DNA from: DASYAE01 sp036501535
GTDB taxonomy: Bacteria; Actinomycetota; Actinomycetes; Streptomycetales; Catenulisporaceae
Length of the DNA stretch: 39,055 nucleotides
Assembly: GCA_036501535.1 (NCBI GenBank)
Contig: DASYAE010000226.1
Location: 1-39,055, forward strand
Direction: 5' to 3'
The notes under the pieces were generated by a model. The model searched no databases. It saw only the letters and a program-made list of their open reading frames with translations, and was not told where the DNA came from. Position numbers and translations under genes: made by a program. Positions within the stretch are counted from its first letter, which is position 1, and every line of letters starts with the position of its first letter. Below, piece by piece: positions 34,515-39,055 of this stretch.

Positions 34515-35546
34515 GTGCAGCGATGGATGTGGATCGCGGCCGGCGCCCTGCTCATGCCCTTCATCCTGGTGGCCGTGGTCGTCTTCGCCGTGGTCGGCAT
34601 CAGCGGCAGCGAACTGCAGCAGGCGAACGAGACGCTTGCGGCCGGCACGGTCCCGGCGGCCTACGCGACGCTGATAGAGCAGTCGAGCACCGAGTGCTCC
34701 CAGGTGACCGCCCCGCTGCTGGCCGCACAGCTCTACCAGGAGAGCGCGTTCAACCCGAACGCCGTCTCACCCGCCGGCGCGGAGGGGATCGCGCAGTTCC
34801 TGCCGGGCACCTGGACCTCGTGGTCCTCGCCGAGCGACGGCGACGGCAAGCAGGACATCTGGAATCCGGCCGACGCCATCCCGACGGCGGCCCGCTACGA
34901 CTGCGCGCTGGCCCAGCAGGTGGCGAACCTGCCCGGCAACCAGGTCGACAATATGCTCGCGGCCTACAACGCCGGTCCCGGCGCGGTGCTGGCCGCCGAC
35001 GGCGTTCCGAGCATCTCCGAGACGCAGAACTACGTCCAGAACATCACCACGCTGGAGAAGGCCTTCACCGCTCCGACCGGAACCATCGCGGTGAGCTCGA
35101 TCGCGGTCAAGGCGATCGCGTTCGCCTACGACCGGCTCGGCACGCCGTATCTCTGGGGCGGCACCGGCACCGCGGCGGACAACTACGAGTTCGACTGCTC
35201 GGGCCTGACGCAGGCGGCCTACGCGAGCGCGGGCATCTCGATCCCGCGCGTGGCGGCGGACCAGTGGTACGCCGGCCCGCACGTGCCCAAGAACGAGCTG
35301 GAGCCGGGCGACCTGGTCTTCTTCGCCTACGACATCAACGATCCGACGACCATTCACCATGTCGGCATCTACGTGGGCAACGACGCGATGATCGACGCGC
35401 CTTTCACCGGCTCGGTGATCCGCTTCGACTCGATCGACGAGAGTGACTACATCGGCGCGGTCCGCCCCTACGCGACCGTCCCGACCTTCCCGGTCGGCCA
35501 GCCGAGCGCGTCGGCGTCCGCATCGGCTTCACCCGCCTCGTCCTGA
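34515..35546 (+). CDS. VirB1-like cell-wall hydrolase: lytic transglycosylase + NlpC/P60
   Basis: This 343-residue bifunctional peptidoglycan hydrolase is anchored by an N-terminal membrane helix (about 5-28). The SLT domain (about 60-175) has the catalytic Glu76 in LYQESAFNP, GIAQFLPGTW and MLAAYNAGPGAV. The NlpC/P60 domain (about 200-325) has Cys228 in FDCSGLTQAAY and His282 in HHVGIYVG. Such fused enzymes open the wall for conjugation channels in Gram-positives. A GTG at 34515 is preferred to the ATG at 34482 because a GGGAGGGAGAG site lies 7 nt before it. It is divergent from the secretion operon. Its last 79 bp overlap the 3' end of the convergent histidine kinase gene. Confidence 0.92.
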   Translation: MQRWMWIAAGALLMPFILVAVVVFAVVGISGSELQQANETLAAGTVPAAYATLIEQSSTECSQVTAPLLAAQLYQESAFNPNAVSPAGAEGIAQFLPGTWTSWSSPSDGDGKQDIWNPADAIPTAARYDCALAQQVANLPGNQVDNMLAAYNAGPGAVLAADGVPSISETQNYVQNITTLEKAFTAPTGTIAVSSIAVKAIAFAYDRLGTPYLWGGTGTAADNYEFDCSGLTQAAYASAGISIPRVAADQWYAGPHVPKNELEPGDLVFFAYDINDPTTIHHVGIYVGNDAMIDAPFTGSVIRFDSIDESDYIGAVRPYATVPTFPVGQPSASASASASPASS

Positions 35547-36874
35547 TCGTCCCGGTCGTCCTGGGCCGAGTCCCGCACCGACGCCGGAAGGGTTACCTCG
35601 ATGCGCAGGCCTCCCGCGGGTTCTGGCTCCGCGTGAAGTTCCGCTCCGTGTGCGTCGGCGATCGCCTGGACGATGGACAGGCCGAGGCCGTGCCCCTCCT
35701 GGTGGGTCCGCGCGCCGTCGAGCCGCTGGAACGGCAGGAAGAGCCGGTCGACCTCGGCCGGCGGGACGACCGGGCCGCTGTTGCGTACCGCCAGCGTGGC
35801 GCGGCCGTCCCGGGTCCCGGTCGCCAGCTCGATCCATCCGTCGGCGGTGTTGTGCCGGATCGCGTTGTCCACAAGGTTCGCCAGCAGCCGCCCCATCAGC
35901 TGCGGGTCGCCGGAGCACGGCGCCGGGCGCAGCGCGGCGCGCACGGTGAGCCCCTTGGCTTCCGCCGCCGGCTCACGGGTCCGCAGGGCGGCGGCGCCGA
36001 TCTCGGCCAGGTCCACCGGCTCGCGCCGGTCGAGCCCGCGCTGGCCGCGCGCCAGCGTGAGCAGCGCCTCGATCAGCCGCTCCTGCTCGAACTCGGACTC
36101 GAGCACGTCCGCGCAGACGGACCGGAACGACTCGATGCTCGCGTCGGGATCGCCGAGCACCATCTCGAGCAGGGTGCGCCCGACGGTGAGCGGCGTGCGC
36201 AGCTCGTGCGAGGCGTTCGCGATGAAGCGGCGCTGCGCGTCGAACGCGGCCTCCAGCCGGCCGAGCAGCCCGTCGATGGTGTCGGCGAGGTCCTTGAGCT
36301 CGTCCCGCGGCCCTGACACGGCCAGCCGCCGGTGCAGGCTGTCCTCGGAGATCCGCCGGGTGGCGGCGGTGACCACGCGCAGCGGGCGCAGCGCGCGCCC
36401 GGCGAGGATCCAGCCGAGCGCGACCGAGAGCACGGCCATGAGGCCGAGCGCTTCGCTGCAGACGATCAGCAGGTGGTTAAGCTCCTCGGTGCGCAACTGG
36501 CTGACGAGCAGCGTCTTCCCAGAAGCGCTGGCGGTGCCGGTCATCGCCGTCGCGTCGGACCGGCTCCCCGGCTGGCCACCGCCGCTCTCGATCACGCCCG
36601 AGGAGTTCTGGATCACGCCCGAGACAACGGTTCCGGTGCCGGGCGAACCCGGACCGGCGACCAGCTGACGGACCGTCTGCGCCGGGAAGGTGGTGCCGAC
36701 CAGGAAGTAGGTGATGGCGAGCAGCACGGCGCCGGACGCGAGGAACAGCGCGCCGCCGACCAGGGCGAGCCTTCCGCGCACGGTGCTGCGGACGGCGGTG
36801 AGCATGAGGATCCGGCGCGCGCGGCCGGCTAGGCCATTCGGGCGATGCAGGCGGTGCGGAAGATGCGGGGCCAT
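35468..36874 (-). CDS. Two-component sensor histidine kinase
   Basis: This 468-residue membrane kinase has two membrane helices (about 36-60 and 142-158) flanking a short extracytoplasmic sensor of about 80 residues. A HAMP domain follows (about 159-212), then HisKA with the phosphorylated His223 in NASHELRTPL and a HATPase domain with the N box DNAIRHN, DxG-like region and GHGLGLSI. The C-terminal tail is Asp/Ala-rich because it reads through the opposite end of the NlpC/P60 gene. It lies 6 bp after the response regulator. It presumably senses an envelope signal and controls the neighbouring secreted-protein genes. Confidence 0.92.
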   Translation of the reverse strand: MAPHLPHRLHRPNGLAGRARRILMLTAVRSTVRGRLALVGGALFLASGAVLLAITYFLVGTTFPAQTVRQLVAGPGSPGTGTVVSGVIQNSSGVIESGGGQPGSRSDATAMTGTASASGKTLLVSQLRTEELNHLLIVCSEALGLMAVLSVALGWILAGRALRPLRVVTAATRRISEDSLHRRLAVSGPRDELKDLADTIDGLLGRLEAAFDAQRRFIANASHELRTPLTVGRTLLEMVLGDPDASIESFRSVCADVLESEFEQERLIEALLTLARGQRGLDRREPVDLAEIGAAALRTREPAAEAKGLTVRAALRPAPCSGDPQLMGRLLANLVDNAIRHNTADGWIELATGTRDGRATLAVRNSGPVVPPAEVDRLFLPFQRLDGARTHQEGHGLGLSIVQAIADAHGAELHAEPEPAGGLRIEVTLPASVRDSAQDDRDDQDEAGEADADADALGWPTGKVGTVA

Positions 36875-36880
36875 GGCGGG

Positions 36881-37531
36881 TCAGATCCGGTAGCCGACGG
36901 GGGTGACCGTCTCGATGACCGGCGGCTCGCCGAGCTTCGCGCGCAGCCGGCTGATCGTCATCCGCACCGCGTTGGTGAACGGGTCGACGTGCCCGTCCCA
37001 GACCCCTTCGAGGATCCGCTCGGTCGGCACCACCGCGCCCTGCGCGGCGAGCAGCATCTCCAGCACGGCGAACTCCTTGGGCCGCAGCTCCAGCGCCCGC
37101 CCGGCCCGGGCCGCGCGCCGGTGCGCGGTGTCGAGTTCGAGGTCGCCGCGGATCAGCGTCGGCGGCAGCGAGGGGGCGCGCCGGCCGAGCGCGCGCACCC
37201 GGGCCACCATCTCGGCGACGGCGAACGGCTTCGGCAGGTAGTCGTCCGCGCCGAGGCCGAGTCCCTCGACCCGGTCCTCGATCGAGCCGGCCGCGGTGAG
37301 CATGAGGACCCTGCTGCCGCGCCCCTCGGTCACCAGGGTCCGGCACACCTCGTCACCGTGCACCTTAGGCAGGTCGCGGTCGAGCACCACCACGTCGTAG
37401 TCGGTGCACGCCGCGTGGGCCAGCGCGTCATCCCCGTCGAAGACGACGTCCACGGCCATGCCCTCCCGGCGCAGGATCGCACCGATCGCCGCGGCCAGCT
37501 TCGGGTGGTCTTCGGCCACCAGCACCCTCAT
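36881..37531 (-). CDS. OmpR/PhoB-family response regulator
   Basis: This 216-residue regulator has a receiver domain (1-115) with the acidic residues in VAEDHPKL, phosphoacceptor Asp51 in VVVLDRDLPKVHGD and the Lys in DDYLPKPF. A winged-helix DNA-binding domain (about 125-215) includes LELRPKEFAVLEMLL and TNAVRMTISRLRAKL. The ATG at 37531 has AAGGAG 8 nt upstream. OmpR-type regulators bind head-to-tail sites one helical turn apart, and TAAC repeats with exactly 11-bp spacing lie in the divergent promoter region at 37614-37636. Confidence 0.93.
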   Translation of the reverse strand: MRVLVAEDHPKLAAAIGAILRREGMAVDVVFDGDDALAHAACTDYDVVVLDRDLPKVHGDEVCRTLVTEGRGSRVLMLTAAGSIEDRVEGLGLGADDYLPKPFAVAEMVARVRALGRRAPSLPPTLIRGDLELDTAHRRAARAGRALELRPKEFAVLEMLLAAQGAVVPTERILEGVWDGHVDPFTNAVRMTISRLRAKLGEPPVIETVTPVGYRI

Positions 37532-37612
37532 GTGGCTGCTCCTTGCTTCGTCGGATCGGCACGGACGCACGCCATGCGGCAAAACGGCCGCTCCCAGGAT
37601 GCTCGATCAGGC

Positions 37613-37687
37613 ATAACAGCGGCGTAACTGCGTTACGGGCGCGATAGGGCCGACCGCCTATGAAGGTGCGTCAGACGCAAGCGTTGC
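37613..37687 (+). repeat. Promoter repeat, copy 1 (upstream of the S41-like gene)
   Basis: These 75 bp recur at 38981-39055 with 67 identities, including an identical run of 36 bp. The block holds the TAAC boxes, a candidate -10 TATGAA (37659-37664) and the palindrome TGCGTC-A-GACGCA (37667-37679). It ends 46 bp before the gene start. Confidence 0.85.
37614..37636 (+). promoter_or_regulatory. Candidate OmpR-type response-regulator site, copy 1
   Basis: TAACAG at 37614 and TAACTG at 37625 are direct repeats 11 bp apart. The second one is also half of the palindrome GTAAC-TGC-GTTAC (37624-37636). The arrangement is conserved in copy 2, where the non-box bases have changed. Confidence 0.6.
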
Positions 37688-37733
37688 GGCGACATCCGCC
37701 GCGGGACGCTGCGCCGAAAGGACATCGACACCC

Positions 37734-38894
37734 ATGAAACTCCGCCTGAGAACAGTGCGCTGGCCAGTCATGGCCGCCCTGTCGTGCATGGTCGTCGCCT
37801 CGAGTGCGGTCGCCGGGAACGCCGCCGGCGCCCAACCGGCCGACGACGCCCCGCCGGCCTGCTACCAGCCCACGCGGACCGGCCCGCCGCCCACGTCGCC
37901 GGGCCCGACCACCGTCACCACGCTGGAACAGGCCTATTACTGCATCTTCGCGAATTACTACGCGGGCCCGGTCCTGAACGACGAGGTGCTGCTGCTCGGC
38001 GCGTTCGCCGGAATGACCCAGGAACTCGACGTCCTCGGGGACGACCGGGCGGACGCGACGATGCCGGCGCTGACCGGGGACCGCGACAGCGACTGGACCG
38101 CGTTCGGCACCGTCTACCAGAACGTCGTCAACGAACTGCCTAATGATCCGACGCTGCGTCAGGAAGTCGCTGCGGCCACCATGAACGGCATGGTGTCCGC
38201 CCTGCACGACAACCACGCTCGGTGGGGTTACCCAGCCCAGCAGCCACCCGGATACCAGTCGGGCGACAGCGACGGGCTTGGAATCGTGACCTCGCCCGCA
38301 GGGGCGCTGGCGACGATATCCCCGAACGAGGCTCTGCCGCCGCTCTACATTTCCGCGGTCCAGGGCGGCCCGGCAGCGCAGGCCGGCCTGAAGCCGGGTG
38401 ACGTGATCGAGGCGGTCGACGGTTCGGCCCCGTTCGTCGACGGCGAAGTCTCCCCCGGAGCGATCAGCCTGCTCAACGAGCAGTACCCGGACGAGCAGCC
38501 GGTTCGCATCACGCTCTGGCGTCCGGCGACCGACCGCACGTGGACTGTGACGCTTACACCCGCTCTGTACACGCCGACGGCGACGGCTAACCAGCCGGTG
38601 ACCTCGGAACTGCTCAGCGGCGACATCGCCTACGTCAAGCTGACCCAGTTCGCAGGGGGCACGGCGGACGACGTGCTGAACGCGATCGCCGCCCTGGCCG
38701 CCGGCCAGACGCTGCACGGCATCATCCTCGACGTTCGCGGCAACGGCGGCGGCGATCCGAACGAGGTGGCGACCCTGCTCGGCGCGTTCGAGCACGGCGT
38801 GGCGCCGGACTACATCGTCCCGTTGACCGCGCAGGACGTGTCCACCGGACACGACCCGGACGTGGCTAAGGCCCTGGCGCTGCTTAACAGCTGA
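37734..38894 (+). CDS. Secreted S41 (tail-specific protease) family protein lacking the catalytic core
   Basis: This 386-residue protein has a signal peptide (about 1-33), an N-terminal helical region (about 60-165), a PDZ domain (about 170-270, with AAQAGLKPGDVIEAVDG) and the start of the S41 protease domain (GDIAYVKLTQFAGG, ILDVRGNGGGDPNEVATLLGAF). In active S41 enzymes about 110 further residues follow, carrying the catalytic Ser and Lys. Here the sequence jumps after AFEHG straight to APDYIVPLTAQDVSTGHDP and AKALALL, which is the extreme C-terminus of the family. An in-frame internal deletion is the simplest reading, and it leaves no nucleophile. The protein may be a non-catalytic PDZ binder or a decaying copy. 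It has AAAGGA 11 nt before the ATG. Confidence 0.85.
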   Translation: MKLRLRTVRWPVMAALSCMVVASSAVAGNAAGAQPADDAPPACYQPTRTGPPPTSPGPTTVTTLEQAYYCIFANYYAGPVLNDEVLLLGAFAGMTQELDVLGDDRADATMPALTGDRDSDWTAFGTVYQNVVNELPNDPTLRQEVAAATMNGMVSALHDNHARWGYPAQQPPGYQSGDSDGLGIVTSPAGALATISPNEALPPLYISAVQGGPAAQAGLKPGDVIEAVDGSAPFVDGEVSPGAISLLNEQYPDEQPVRITLWRPATDRTWTVTLTPALYTPTATANQPVTSELLSGDIAYVKLTQFAGGTADDVLNAIAALAAGQTLHGIILDVRGNGGGDPNEVATLLGAFEHGVAPDYIVPLTAQDVSTGHDPDVAKALALLNS

Positions 38895-38914
38895 GCACAC
38901 GAATACGTCGCCGA

Positions 38915-38949
38915 AGGCGGACAGCAGCCAGCAATATGCCTGTCCGCCT
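38915..38949 (+). terminator. Terminator-like hairpin after the S41-like gene
   Basis: A perfect 10-bp stem (AGGCGGACAG at 38915-38924 with 38940-38949) closes over a 15-base loop, 21 bp after the stop codon and 32 bp before the second promoter repeat. Confidence 0.6.
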
Positions 38950-38980
38950 CCTACTCCTGCCCCTGGTTGCCGGCTCGGCC

Positions 38981-39055
38981 GTAACAGAGGCCTAACTATG
39001 TTACGGGCCCGATACGGCCGACCGCCTATGAAGGTGCGTCAGACGCAAGCGCTGC
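38981..39055 (+). repeat. Promoter repeat, copy 2 (window edge)
   Basis: This is a second copy of the 75-bp promoter block at 37613-37687, running to the last base of the window. It keeps the TAAC boxes at 38982 and 38993 (again 11 bp apart), TAAC-TAT-GTTA, the TATGAA string and the TGCGTC-A-GACGCA palindrome (39035-39047). It predicts a further, probably paralogous gene starting about 46 bp beyond the window. Confidence 0.8.

Overview
The window is very GC-rich (roughly 70% or more by eye), with long shadow reading frames opposite most genes. It holds a type I PKS end, a SARP regulator, 13E12-type HNH, Bpa and SCO6880-family genes, which points to a filamentous actinomycete of the Streptomyces/Catenulispora kind. 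The genus cannot be fixed from the sequence alone.

Region 1 (1-9.6 kb) is the right part of a type I polyketide gene cluster. It begins with the C-terminus of a PKS (end of a KR, then an ACP, no thioesterase), followed by an FAD hydroxylase and a ketosynthase-III-like acyltransferase on the plus strand. On the minus strand are a P450 - [3Fe-4S] ferredoxin - Asp-nucleophile alpha/beta hydrolase - UspA-like - aldo/keto reductase operon and a SARP activator coupled to a type II thioesterase. A regulatory, gene-free stretch of about 1.16 kb separates the SARP gene from a NarL/LuxR response regulator.

Region 2 (11.4-14.2 kb) is a tightly overlapping three-gene operon: an AurF-type diiron oxygenase with all seven metal ligands, tryptophan 2,3-dioxygenase, and an alpha/beta-hydrolase kynurenine formamidase. 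The last two make L-kynurenine. The first suggests N-oxygenation of a kynurenine-derived aryl amine. Region 3 (about 14.57-16.60 kb) is a 13E12/DUF222 HNH gene bounded by an imperfect inverted repeat of about 45 bp, with G/C-rich tracts and a very long hairpin inside. It looks like a discrete REP13E12-like element.

Region 4 (16.6-27.8 kb) is mostly housekeeping: M18 aminopeptidase, a PadR - ABC ATPase - FtsX permease operon with a palindromic operator, a PIG3-type quinone oxidoreductase, the proteasome activator Bpa, an FMN/F420 split-barrel protein, a secreted YVTN propeller/Ig protein, and a double GNAT acetyltransferase.

Region 5 (27.9-35.5 kb) is a chromosomal type IV secretion-like set: VirB2-like, VirB8-like, VirB6/TrbL-like, SCO6880 (VirB3 plus VirB4 N-domain) and a VirB4-type ATPase. 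A VirB1-like SLT + NlpC/P60 wall hydrolase diverges from it. No relaxase or VirD4 is seen. Region 6 (35.5-39.1 kb) is an OmpR-type two-component system divergent from a secreted S41-protease-like protein that has lost its catalytic core. The promoter of that gene, with OmpR-style TAAC repeats, recurs at the right edge of the window, which implies a tandem array of paralogues.
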